Made by a program: the position numbers and the translations under genes. A stretch of DNA of 64,000 bases. It comes from Aurantiochytrium sp. KH105. Taxonomy: Eukaryota; Sar; Bigyra; Thraustochytrida; Thraustochytriidae. Under the pieces are notes generated by a model. That model saw nothing but the letters and a program-made list of their open reading frames with translations. It searched no databases and was not told the DNA's origin. Shown piece after piece: positions 18,430 to 27,816 of this stretch. Within the stretch, counting starts at the first letter, position 1. Every line of letters begins with the position of its first letter. The stretch is from contig BGKB01000033.1 in assembly GCA_003116975.1 (NCBI GenBank), positions 310,001 through 374,000 of the forward strand, given 5' to 3'.

Positions 18430-21400
18430 TTATTGTGGAGGCGAAGGCCACAAGGCAGTGTTGGCGCCCTGAGAAACGCGCTTGGCGCCCTCTTGCAAAA
18501 GACCGCGAATGACATTGCCGGTGTCCAGGTCAACCTGACTAACGACTTGCTCGAGCTCGGACTTGGCGGCGGGACCCGCATTCTCGAATGTTTGGAAGAA
18601 GAAGACGCACTCGTCCATGCTCTCCACCGGATACTCGTTGACATCGTCATCATCATCCTCTTCTTCCTCATCATCGTCGTCCTCCTCGTCGGGGTTGAAG
18701 ATGGAGGCGCCAAAGGCATGCGTGCTGTTGCCGGTCGACTGCTCAAACACGTTGAGCGTCTCGTCGACGTCCGTGGCGCCCTCTCGGAAGATGCCTGCGA
18801 GGCCATCGCCCTCGTCGTCCTCCTCGTCGAGGCTTTCGTTTTCCTCAGAGACGTTGGTATCGTCCTGGGCCGTCGTGCTACTGGCGGCCTCCTGACGCTC
18901 ACGTTTCTCAGCCTCGATAGCGGCGCGAAGCTGGTGCAGCATGCGGATAAGAGCGCCAATAGCTTTGGCCAGATCCTTGCGCTGCGCATTGATTTGCGGC
19001 GGCGTGTGCGCTGAAGGCAGAGCGAGGATTCGGGTGAAGGCGAAAATACAAATGAGCTTCTCTCCGGCCACGAGGTGCGATTCGAGGTGCTCGAAGCAGG
19101 TCATAAAGAAAGCGTCGAGGTTGGAGGCGCCAATGGCTTCGAGAGCAAGCACCGGATTGTAAAAGATTGCGCTCTGCACAGTGTTGAGCAGGGCAGTGAG
19201 AATGGCCGGTTCGAGGTTCATGGGGCCAAGGGCATTGATGGTTGTCATGACAGACTCCACAATTGGCCTCACGAGGTCGTCGACTTGGCCAGGGCACATT
19301 TGCAGAATCGTCGACAAGACGGCGGACGCCTCCGCGGCGCATTGGTCCACTTGGTTGTCGCCGAAACGGCGCATCTGGTCATCTAAAAGGGCGTTCAGCT
19401 CGATTTCCTCGATGCCATCGTCGTCATCGACAAAATCATCGTCATCATCGTCGTCATCGTTGCCAAAGCCTCCAGCGTCACCCCCTCGCTCATCCTGAGC
19501 GTTCTTCACGGCAAGATCGAGCTGATCCTTGCAGTAGGTAAAGACAATAGTTGCGTTCTTGCTGCCAGGAGGGTTGTGGTTGATAAAGCCCTGCGGGTCA
19601 AAGTGAATCATCGTCTCCGTAATCGCGAGGATCTCCGTAACGTATTCAGAGGACCAGCCCTTGAGCAACGAGGCAAAGAGGGGAATATAGCACCAGGAAG
19701 TGGGCGGCACAATTCGCGTCGAGTAAATAACACGATGGATCATGGCGAGCGCCTGGTCCAAGTAGTCGATCATATCAAGCTGCGTTTCGGCGATTGAACC
19801 TCCACAAAGCTGCTGACCGCAAACCATGGCAAGCTGATGAAGTGGGTCATCCTCTTCGGCGCCGTCCGCGATACCGGCTGCCAAAATATAATTGAGCATG
19901 GGCATGACGGTGGGCATAATGGTCTTGAGAATCTCGACGCCCGGGGGAGCGTCGGACGCGCTGTCTTTGGCCTTGTAGTTTTCCTCATTGGCGAACGCCG
20001 AAAGAATCGTGTGCAGGGAGTCGAGACAATCCATGGCAGCGCTCTCCACCTCAAAGCCTTCTTCGCCGGCCTTCATGTCGCTATCCTCCGAGGCAAAGCG
20101 AGAAAAGGCTCCAACCAAGTTCTTGCAAATGTCCTGGCCAAAGGGCAAGACTTCGCGCGGATAAATGTTGATGAGCTGCTGGAGCGCAGCAAACACATTG
20201 TCAACACCCACGTCCTGCATGATGGCAAGAAAACTTCGGACAACGTCAGGAAGCACGTTGCCAATGACCTTGTGCATGGTCTTGGTGCCGCGACGAAAAA
20301 TGTGAACCATGTTGCAGCTGGTCTCAACGCGGACGGGCAGCGACGGATCTGCAAGCAAACGGAGCATATTCTCCGCGACGGCTTGTTCGACGTTGAGGTT
20401 CGACCAGCGGAACCGGACCTTGACGAGCTTTGCGAGGCAGCGCACCGCTGAAAAGCGCACAAAGGGAAAGGGGCTCTTGAGGTCCGGAACAATGGCCTCG
20501 CCGACAAAGGTCTCGAGAGGAAAGCTGCCGTCCTTTTTCAGCACGTGGACGAGACATTCGACGGCGCGGAGCGCAGCGGCCTTGTCCATGGAGCGCTCAA
20601 AGTTCGTCGGGTCGGCGCGATGTTGCTGCACGACGTGATCAACGACGCGCATAGTAAAAGGAAGCGCGTAGCGCTTGCGCATGCGGCAGAGGGCCTCGAG
20701 GGCAGTGCTAGCGTCGTCGGTAAGGCTGATTCCGCGCGTGCTCATGGTGCGGTCGAATCGGTTCAAGTCCGCGACGAGATCCTGCGGGTCCGTCTCCCAG
20801 AGCTCGAGCTCGACTTGCGTCCACCGCAGCGACGGCAACAATACCTTGCCCACGAAGAATTCAAGGTCAGGCTTGATGAGCTGAAACATGGTGGCAAATT
20901 CTATTGCCTCCTCGATAATCATAATGAGGTAGCTAGCCACAAGCATGGTCACAAACTGGCCGTCCTGATAAATGGCCTTGAGCTGTTGCATGGCGCCAGG
21001 GACAATAATTTGCGTCGCGACACCCGTGCGCGAGGAAATTACCATGCAGAGACTATTATCGCCTTCACCCTTTGGGTATCCATAGCGGCTGAAGAGACGA
21101 TGCAGCGACTCTGCTGCGCGAACTTTTGCCTTCCACCAAGGCCAGTCATTGCGGGCCTCGATATCGGCCGGCTGGCCTTCGGGGACTGGCTTGTGCACAA
21201 GAGCCATGAGCATCTTTGACCACGCCGTCAGCTGCTCGCCGTCCTGAAAGTACGCAGGGATGGCAAGGTTGATCGCCTTGAGGAAAATTTTGCACACGAG
21301 TCTCATGAGCTCGGCTGCGTAAAGCTCATTGACATTTTGTGCAAGGAGGGCCTCGAAGAGCTGTCGCAGGAGGCCAAAGGTGGCCTCTGCAAGCTGATCG

Positions 21401-21963
21401 AGCGGCACTCGTTGTTCAACCTTCATCTGGAACCTGTACTTGGAGCAGATCTTATTGAGCACCGTCAAACCGGCATGCATCCGACCGGGGTCCTGCGTCA
21501 TGAGCAGCTTGACCGACTGATCGACGGGCGTGGACCATTCCTCGGGAAAGTCCTCCGAGGCAATCTTCTTCACGCAGGCGGCCAAGAGCTTGCGCAGAGC
21601 CTTTTGCTGCGAGAGGGCAAGGGCCTCGATGATGTTGTCGCGGACCATGGCCTTTTCACTTGGGTCCAGAATTTGCGGCCGCATGTTTCCAAAGTATTTG
21701 GCGTTCCAGCGCGTCGCGCGCTCCGATTCCTCCTCGGGCGTGCGCTTCCAGTTGAAGTGCACGCAGTTTTTCAGCTGCACCGCCGCCGCGACCCGCACGT
21801 CTTGCTCTGCATCGTCCCTGGCGACGATCTTGAGCAGCTCCACGAGGAACCCCTTTTCCGCGCTCGACTTGCTCAGGAACTCCTCGGCCTCCCTGCGCTT
21901 CGTCGCGTCCGGGTTCATCGTGTGCTGCAGCGCCAGCAGGAGCATAGCGGCGTCGACGCCCAT
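18430..21963 (-). CDS. importin-7/8-like nuclear transport receptor
   Basis: 1177 residues from ATG at 21961-21963, no intron. The N-terminus is an importin-beta N-domain: alternating helices with REAEEFL, AAAVQLKNCVHFNWK and DNIIEALALSQQKALRKLL. Helical HEAT repeats fill the rest, with typical importin-7/8 (Nmd5/Sxm1) segments such as AGLTVLNKICSKYRF and FWELWETDPQ-like spacing (LELWETDPQDLVADL). Near residues 860-880 is an acidic loop with a run of nine Asp, and a second acidic stretch lies near the C-terminus. These are usual in this subfamily for cargo or Ran handling. It imports cargo such as ribosomal proteins and kinases in other eukaryotes. Length is somewhat above the usual 1040. Confidence 0.9.
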   Translation of the reverse strand: MGVDAAMLLLALQHTMNPDATKRREAEEFLSKSSAEKGFLVELLKIVARDDAEQDVRVAAAVQLKNCVHFNWKRTPEEESERATRWNAKYFGNMRPQILDPSEKAMVRDNIIEALALSQQKALRKLLAACVKKIASEDFPEEWSTPVDQSVKLLMTQDPGRMHAGLTVLNKICSKYRFQMKVEQRVPLDQLAEATFGLLRQLFEALLAQNVNELYAAELMRLVCKIFLKAINLAIPAYFQDGEQLTAWSKMLMALVHKPVPEGQPADIEARNDWPWWKAKVRAAESLHRLFSRYGYPKGEGDNSLCMVISSRTGVATQIIVPGAMQQLKAIYQDGQFVTMLVASYLIMIIEEAIEFATMFQLIKPDLEFFVGKVLLPSLRWTQVELELWETDPQDLVADLNRFDRTMSTRGISLTDDASTALEALCRMRKRYALPFTMRVVDHVVQQHRADPTNFERSMDKAAALRAVECLVHVLKKDGSFPLETFVGEAIVPDLKSPFPFVRFSAVRCLAKLVKVRFRWSNLNVEQAVAENMLRLLADPSLPVRVETSCNMVHIFRRGTKTMHKVIGNVLPDVVRSFLAIMQDVGVDNVFAALQQLINIYPREVLPFGQDICKNLVGAFSRFASEDSDMKAGEEGFEVESAAMDCLDSLHTILSAFANEENYKAKDSASDAPPGVEILKTIMPTVMPMLNYILAAGIADGAEEDDPLHQLAMVCGQQLCGGSIAETQLDMIDYLDQALAMIHRVIYSTRIVPPTSWCYIPLFASLLKGWSSEYVTEILAITETMIHFDPQGFINHNPPGSKNATIVFTYCKDQLDLAVKNAQDERGGDAGGFGNDDDDDDDDFVDDDDGIEEIELNALLDDQMRRFGDNQVDQCAAEASAVLSTILQMCPGQVDDLVRPIVESVMTTINALGPMNLEPAILTALLNTVQSAIFYNPVLALEAIGASNLDAFFMTCFEHLESHLVAGEKLICIFAFTRILALPSAHTPPQINAQRKDLAKAIGALIRMLHQLRAAIEAEKRERQEAASSTTAQDDTNVSEENESLDEEDDEGDGLAGIFREGATDVDETLNVFEQSTGNSTHAFGASIFNPDEEDDDDEEEEDDDDDVNEYPVESMDECVFFFQTFENAGPAAKSELEQVVSQVDLDTGNVIRGLLQEGAKRVSQGANTALWPSPPQ

Positions 21964-22871
21964 CGTGCCTGTCTCCAGCCGGCCTGCTCGCTATCCAACT
22001 GGCTGGCTGCCTGGCTGGCGACCTGCTCGTCCGGCGGCCGCTTCCTCGCGCGCTCGAGGCCGGTCTATCTGCGCGCCCGCCAGCGCACGCCCCGCGCGGT
22101 CTCCAGCCCCAGCTCGAGCCCGCCCGCGCGGCGACGAGTGGTGGCTGGGTGGCTGGGCCGCGCGAGATGGGCCAGCCAGCGAGCGAGCGAGCGAGCGAGC
22201 TAGCTGCCTCCCGCCGAGGCCGCCCGCTGCCGGCGCGCGCAGGCGCTGCTGCCGGGCCGCGCGTCGCGCGTCCGGGTCCCTGCGCGCGTCGCGTCCGGCC
22301 GCGCCGGGGCTCGCGCCGGTGCTCGCGCGCGGGCCTGGCCGGGTCTGTCTCGGGTCTGCCGCGGGTCTGCTGTCCATGAGTCTGCCTGCGTGTCTGTCTG
22401 TCTGGCGCCCAACCACCGGCCGGCGGCGCCGCGCAAGTGGCCTATGCGCGCGGCGCAAGTGCGCGGCGGGGCATTCTTCACTTGCGGCCGCCGTCTCCAA
22501 GTGGAGGGGCGAACAAGCAGCGGAGGCTGGACGCAAGAGCAAACCGCCTGCGGTGCTGGGACGAAGCACCTGGCTGCGGATGGTGCGGGCGAAGGCGAGA
22601 CGCTGCGCCGAGGTGGAGATCGCGCAGGAGAGAAAATGCGTGCGAAGGGGGGGGGAAGAAGTGATCTTCAAGCTTTTAGGTTTCTATCGGTCAAGCAACA
22701 AAGGTGCGAGGCAGGCGAGGGGGTTCTCGGGAAGAGAAGAGGAGAAGAGAAGAGAAGAGAAGAAAACCCCGAATACTGACTGCAGCATGGAGAAAAGGTT
22801 TCCATGTTGCTGGCTGGTGAGACAAAGAAAAAGGGGATAGGGGCGTCTTGATCCTCGCAAGCGCTTGTCCT
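21964..22871. other. intergenic region, GC-rich with GAGC repeats
   Basis: Upstream of the importin gene and downstream of the Mpv17-like gene. Contains (GCGA)n at about 22178-22201, very GC-rich sequence, and an AAGAG-rich run near 22735-22765. No gene supported; long open frames here are compositional. Confidence 0.6.
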
Positions 22872-23774
22872 TTACGAAGAAGAAGTTGAAGAAGGAGGAG
22901 AAGAGGAAGCAGCAATGATGTCTACAGGCGAATTCGAAGCCTGGGCGTCCTTGTTGGCGACCATGGCGAGATAAATGTTCCAGACGACACCAATGAGACT
23001 AGATGCCACTGCACGGTGCAACGTGGGCACATAGCGGTAGACGAGCATATTGAACACAGGCCAGTAAAGCGAACCGGCCATGAAAGTTGGCACAAGGTCG
23101 CCGGCAATTTTGCGGCGCGCGTCCTCAAGCGAACGGCGCTCTCCGTTGGGCCCCGGCTGCAAAAGCGTGACAGCAGTAAACATGATGGGTAGCGAGACGC
23201 AAAACGCAAAGGTGCTATTGCAGAGCGTCTTCTTGACAATCTGAGCGCCAGAAGTGCCCGGCACCATCCTCTCGAGAAACATTTGGAAAGAAAAGGAGAC
23301 CGGGCCGGTGATGAAGGTGCCGATGAAGGCAAAGACGGCGCTCCGAGGCCAGTTCGTGACGTGCCCCTCCAGGATCATTTGACACAAGATGTCGCCCGTG
23401 CCCATGGACGCCCCAATGAGCACCACCGACCGCGCCATGGGCGCCACAAATGCGCGGACGCGAGCAGCGAAGCTTGGGTGCTCAAGGTGGCGCTGCGCCT
23501 GCTCCTGCGCCGCCTCGATGGCCTCTCGCGTGGTCGTGGACTTTGTCCGCGCCGCCATCGCGTCCCTCGCGGCCCGCCCCGTCCAGCAAGGACCGACGTC
23601 CGCGCCGCGCCGCGTGCCCGCCAGCGCGGCGCGGCCCCGCCTGGCGGCGGGCTCATGCCATGGGCCCTGCGCCTGGCGGCATCTCCCCGCGCTCTGGCGC
23701 AGCGCGCTCGCCGCGAAGCCCGCCCGCCGCAGGGGCCCCGCCCCGCGCTGCGCGAGTGCAGAGGCCGCAAGCAT
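22872..23774 (-). CDS. Mpv17/PMP22 family inner membrane protein
   Basis: 300 residues from ATG at 23772-23774. The first 70 residues are rich in Arg, Ala and Gly with almost no acidic residues, as in a mitochondrial presequence; a later ATG (MAARTKSTTTREA) is an alternative start. The family domain begins GTGDILCQMILEG, then GPVSFSFQMFLERMV, KKTLCNSTFAFCVSLPIMF, and ends with the diagnostic YWPVFNMLVYRYVPTLHR and SSLIGVVWNIYLAMVAN. Four membrane spans are expected. Members (Mpv17, Sym1, PXMP2) form weakly selective channels in mitochondrial or peroxisomal membranes. The Ser-rich C-terminus is extra. Family certain, organelle inferred. Confidence 0.92.
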   Translation of the reverse strand: MLAASALAQRGAGPLRRAGFAASALRQSAGRCRQAQGPWHEPAARRGRAALAGTRRGADVGPCWTGRAARDAMAARTKSTTTREAIEAAQEQAQRHLEHPSFAARVRAFVAPMARSVVLIGASMGTGDILCQMILEGHVTNWPRSAVFAFIGTFITGPVSFSFQMFLERMVPGTSGAQIVKKTLCNSTFAFCVSLPIMFTAVTLLQPGPNGERRSLEDARRKIAGDLVPTFMAGSLYWPVFNMLVYRYVPTLHRAVASSLIGVVWNIYLAMVANKDAQASNSPVDIIAASSSPPSSTSSS

Positions 23775-24241
23775 GGCGCGCGTTCTGGCATTGGTCGCTT
23801 GCGACGCACACTTCGCGCGTCACCTCCATCATCGCCCTCAAAGACGTCGTCGTCCTGTCCTGTCTGTCCTCCTCGAATGCATGCGGTGGTGGGAATCGCT
23901 GGGAACGGTCTTTGTGGCGACGCTGCGCACGATGCGAATACCGCCCGTCTCGCTTTCGAGGTCGAGCGAAAGTGACATGCTGCCAAGATGAGTGGGCGGT
24001 TGATTGCATGCGGTCTCATCTTCTTCAAGGTCTGCTCGACGCGAGCTCAAACAGCACGAACCCCCATCATACACCATCATGCGGCATAATTCACAATCGT
24101 TCTTTGTAGGAACCCTCGAGTTTTGTTGTGCGGCAGCGGCCCGAACATGATGTCATCCTTTACGCGTTGGCGACTGGGATGGCAAATACGCAAGTTGCGC
24201 ATCATGGAAGCTTTTGACAAATCCAAATCCTGTTAGGTATA
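23775..24241. other. intergenic region upstream of the Mpv17-like gene
   Basis: No gene seen. It should hold the Mpv17-like promoter and the 3' end of the first bZIP gene. Confidence 0.5.
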
Positions 24242-26029
24242 TCATTTTTTGAGTTCTATACTATTCATCGCTCGCACGTTCGAGTTGACAAGAGCCACTG
24301 CAGTTGGGCCAATGGTGAAATCGTCATTGACGAATTGCGTGGGAGTCATGTGAGCAAAGCCATTTTCAAGCAACGGACACGAATGAATGATCGTCCAAAG
24401 GCAGCCCTTACCATCCGTTCCAGGTCGCAACACATGGCCTTCGATAAGTGGAGCGCGGATGCGATGCACACCGTCCTGCGCAGGCTGCAAACCCACGTCA
24501 TCCGTCGTTGTAAAGCTGCAGACGATAAGAGACGCCTCAGGATCATCCGCGCTTACGGTTTCCAAAGGATCGATGGCGGGACGCGGCGTGCTCGTGGAAC
24601 TCCTTGCACCGAGGCCACTCTCCAAGTTTGATGCTGCTGCTTCCACTGCTGCCTGGGCTTCGGCCACTGCGGCCTCGGCGTCGAAGTCGGACTGATCTGT
24701 GGCCCCGTATCCGCCATCTAGATTGAGATCAACATTGAGATCGGCAGAGCGAGCATAGGCGCTAGCCCCGGTCGCCGTCTGGTCTTTTCCGGCTGACACG
24801 GGAAAATTCGTGGGCGTGAAAAGTTTTGTTGCACGCCATGTGATCGTGTAAATGAACTCGCGGCGTTGCCTGGTCCCAAAGGTATTCTCTTCGAGGTAGC
24901 GAAAAACGCGCATTTCGGGGTCTCCATCACGTTTGACTTTCTCGAAGCCGGTCGGAATTTCGGTAATTTTCACCTTGATGTTTCGCATATCGGGCGAGTA
25001 CAAAGCAGCGGTGACTTCAGGATGCGACCATGCTGTCCAAATCCGGTTCTTCATGTCCATTGGCGTGTCCGGGTGCCACGGCAAATCAATACGGTAGTTC
25101 CCGCGCTTACTGTCGCGCGCCTCGCAGTTCAGAGGGAGCGCTTGCAAGCCGACGTTACACTCTACAGCGGAACCATCGTGCGCGGGGACCTTCATTGTGT
25201 GCCAGTTCCAGGATTTATCAGCAACGCTGGTGAATACGAGACCGACGACTTGGCCCACGACACTTGCCGATCCGCTGTGGATGAGTCTGAACTGCTCCTC
25301 CGCTGTGAGATTGGGTGCTTCAGTTGTGGTTTCCTTTAACTTTTTGAGAAAGGCCCTATGCTTTCGGATCTCGACACGCAACAATTCATTTTCACGTTGC
25401 AGATTGACAGCACCCAGGTCTCGAAAGGCTTGAACTTCCGTCTGTAATTGTGCGATGCGGCCCAAGTACATCTCGCGCTCTTGTTCCAAAATCATATTTC
25501 GCCGCTGGAGCTCTTCCCGCTCGCATTTACGCTTCGCGCGCGTTGCGCGGCTCGAGGCAGCCACGATCGCGCGTCGTCGGGCCTTGCTTCCGGCGGGGCC
25601 CTTTTCGAGGCGGTTCTCCGCATCTGTATCATCGCTCGAGCTTGCAGCTGCAGGGAGCACGGCAGCGGAGGTGAAGCCTGAGGCGGGTTCAGAGGTAGTC
25701 TCTTTCTTTTTCTTGCCCGGAGGAGTCCTTCTTACGATGGCGGAGCTGCTGCTGCTGCTGCTGCTGACGCTGACGCTGCTGCTGCTGCTGCTGCTGCTCG
25801 CAGAAGTTGACACTGGCGATTTAACAAGGCTGATTGCATCCTTGGCAACAGAGAAAGTCTGGTCAACATCACCCTCTTCTTCCTCGCGTTCATCCTCTGA
25901 CGCTGGTCGCGAGGCTGACGAGATGATCTCCTGATCCTTTGGCGAGAGGACAAGCTCCGAGGGGTAAAAGGCACCGTTATAGAAGGTCTCGGGCGGAGCG
26001 CCATCGTCCTCGTCCCAGAACGAAGCCAT
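24242..26029 (-). CDS. bZIP-like transcription factor, paralogue 1 of 5
   Basis: 595 residues from ATG at 26027-26029 (the upstream frame opens with GTG). First of five tandem minus-strand paralogues. N-terminal acidic/aromatic motif ETFYNGAFYPSELVLSPKD (14-32), a Ser-rich linker, then a basic region RRRAIVAASSRATRAKRKCE (151-170) followed by heptads giving a leucine zipper (EEL, MIL, MYL, AQL). Aligning by the zipper puts Val 156 at the position of the near-invariant DNA-contacting Asn. The basic region has Cys where its sisters have Arg (KRKC). After the zipper a conserved segment starts LTAEEQFRLIHSG and the C-terminal domain (about 240-595) ends with LIEGHVLRPGTDGKGCLWT. That domain may be START/SRPBCC-like by layout, unproven. 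Probably a nuclear regulator that dimerises with sisters. Confidence 0.82.
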   Translation of the reverse strand: MASFWDEDDGAPPETFYNGAFYPSELVLSPKDQEIISSASRPASEDEREEEEGDVDQTFSVAKDAISLVKSPVSTSASSSSSSSSVSVSSSSSSSSAIVRRTPPGKKKKETTSEPASGFTSAAVLPAAASSSDDTDAENRLEKGPAGSKARRRAIVAASSRATRAKRKCEREELQRRNMILEQEREMYLGRIAQLQTEVQAFRDLGAVNLQRENELLRVEIRKHRAFLKKLKETTTEAPNLTAEEQFRLIHSGSASVVGQVVGLVFTSVADKSWNWHTMKVPAHDGSAVECNVGLQALPLNCEARDSKRGNYRIDLPWHPDTPMDMKNRIWTAWSHPEVTAALYSPDMRNIKVKITEIPTGFEKVKRDGDPEMRVFRYLEENTFGTRQRREFIYTITWRATKLFTPTNFPVSAGKDQTATGASAYARSADLNVDLNLDGGYGATDQSDFDAEAAVAEAQAAVEAAASNLESGLGARSSTSTPRPAIDPLETVSADDPEASLIVCSFTTTDDVGLQPAQDGVHRIRAPLIEGHVLRPGTDGKGCLWTIIHSCPLLENGFAHMTPTQFVNDDFTIGPTAVALVNSNVRAMNSIELKK

Positions 26030-27816
26030 GGTGTCCTCGCGCACGTCCCTCTCAAAAGTAGCAACTTCGGTGGGACCGGACTCTGCAAAGACGAGCGTGG
26101 CCGGTCGGACGCCCAGCCGCCTCGCCTGGCCGCCTCGGCACCCGGTCCTGCCTGCGTGTCTCTCTGAGGTCGCGCCGGCCCGCTGCCCGCGCCGCGCCCG
26201 CCCTCGCCTCTTTCGCGGACTGCAGCTGCAGCAACGACAGCACGAAGTAGAAGTTCTTGTAGTCGAAGCGGGCGTTTGCCGCGTGTTCAGGGGCAGCTTG
26301 CAGGCAAGCCTTCTGGCTGGTATTATCTATACTGCTGCTGCTGCTGCTTCCCTTTTTCTTCTTTCCAAATGTACTTTGCACCGACAGTGACGACAGTGAC
26401 AGCGACGAAGAAGTTGGAATTACGTAGAAGTCACGGGGAATAAGAAATTGCACCTCGCGGCTCCGGAGTCGCCTTGGTTGGTTGTTTGCCAGTTGCCATG
26501 GGTGATGGGCGTTGTCTGCATTCCTTGCTAGTACTGCACTTAGCGCAATACCTTCTTTGTCAAAGACACTTTCGTTTTCTGGTGTCCTGGGCGGAGTGCA
26601 CGACGCGAACCTTGGCCGGTCAGAGCCAGTGATGCCATTTTGGGGGTTTGCGCGATGTTTTCCGGAAATCGCAAAGTTCATTGTGCAAACGTCAGCGTGC
26701 GCAGGCTGCTGCTGCGTGGTGTAGTCTCCCGCACGCACAGGCACACGCACGCGTTCGAGCACTCGGGCTCGAACTTGCTACATGCAAGCTCGCTCATGTG
26801 CGCACACGCCAACTTTTGTACTGGTATAGACGAGTATAGAATAGAATGTGCTGGCTGGCAGCCAGGTAGTAGTAGGCCTATGCATTGGGCATTGGGCGTC
26901 AGGTGTGCAAGTTTGAAAGAAGATCGGCGCGGCCCCGGTCAGCTTCCGTCCCTGGTACTGGTGGTAGTGCTGCTGCAGCTGCAGCAGCTGCTCGTGGTGG
27001 TGGTAGTGCTTGTGATGCTGCTGCGGCTCCCTCTGGTGCGCTGCTACAGTATTTCATTCGCGGTGGTTGACTCTGCAAACTTGCTCGCTCGGCTTGCCTG
27101 CAAGTTACTTGTTTCATTTTGGCGACAGACAAGACATGGCAAGCAAGACCAAAGACTACAGGCTCGTGTCCAGGCCTAATTGTAAAACAGAAGACAAGAT
27201 CATCTTCGCCTTCTTTCCGCCCGTGGACGAGAAAGCGTTCGCTATCTAACTAAAGCCTAGGATAAAAGATCGCGCGATATCGTGGTTTATATGGCTGCGT
27301 CGCTTTTCCACACGAAATGTGCCTCGCGCCCCATGTCCGCTACCACTTCAGCCACGTGCACGCCTACTAGGCTTGTGAAGGTTGTAGAGTTTCGGCTGAC
27401 AGCCTTGTAACGTGGTGCCTTCAATAAAGTCGAAGAAAAAGGTGAAGACCTCACGGAATGTGTGGCGAGCCTCAGAAAGGGGTCTCAGAGCCTTGTATAC
27501 ACGTCCACCTCCTCCGTTTCGACAAGGCCTGCCTCCTCTTTCTGCTCGTGGTATGGATCGAGGTCTGGTGGATCGATGAAGGAACGAAACTCCCGATGCC
27601 CAGAACGCCGCGCATTTCTTTAATGGTCCCAAGACGAGCTCGCGTTCGTTGCGTAAACAGTGTCATCGAACGGATAAGCCCAGGCCCTGGCTGGGGAAAA
27701 GGAGTTATCACCCATCAAGTCTTTCCCAAAAACATCAGCAGCTCTTTCCGCACACGCGTGAACAACCACGGCGGGATAAATGGATCACGATGGTAGAGTA
27801 GATAGACCCATGAGCA
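26030..27816. other. 1.8-kb region between bZIP paralogues 1 and 2
   Basis: No intact gene. It contains CTG/CAG-type runs (near 26330-26350 and 26970-27030) and two TAGGCCTA-like sites (26873-26880, 27172-27178). At about 27350-27790 the minus strand shows stretches that read like real protein, but not in one continuous frame, so a decayed gene may lie there. The left end should hold the promoter of paralogue 1. Confidence 0.5.
27350..27790 (-). pseudogene. possible decayed gene of unknown family
   Basis: On the minus strand, protein-like peptides occur in more than one frame, for example DVFGKDLMGDN, FDDTVYATNASSSWD, FIDPPDLDPYHEQKEE and HTFREVFTFFFDFIEGTT. Their composition is balanced and unlike the shadow frames nearby, but no single open frame joins them and I do not recognise a family. 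It is not similar to the bZIP paralogues on either side. It may equally be chance. Confidence 0.25.

Noticed and set aside
26052-26762. Minus-strand frame upstream of bZIP paralogue 1
   Set aside because: Mixed low-complexity composition and no conserved segment; better explained as leader of paralogue 1.
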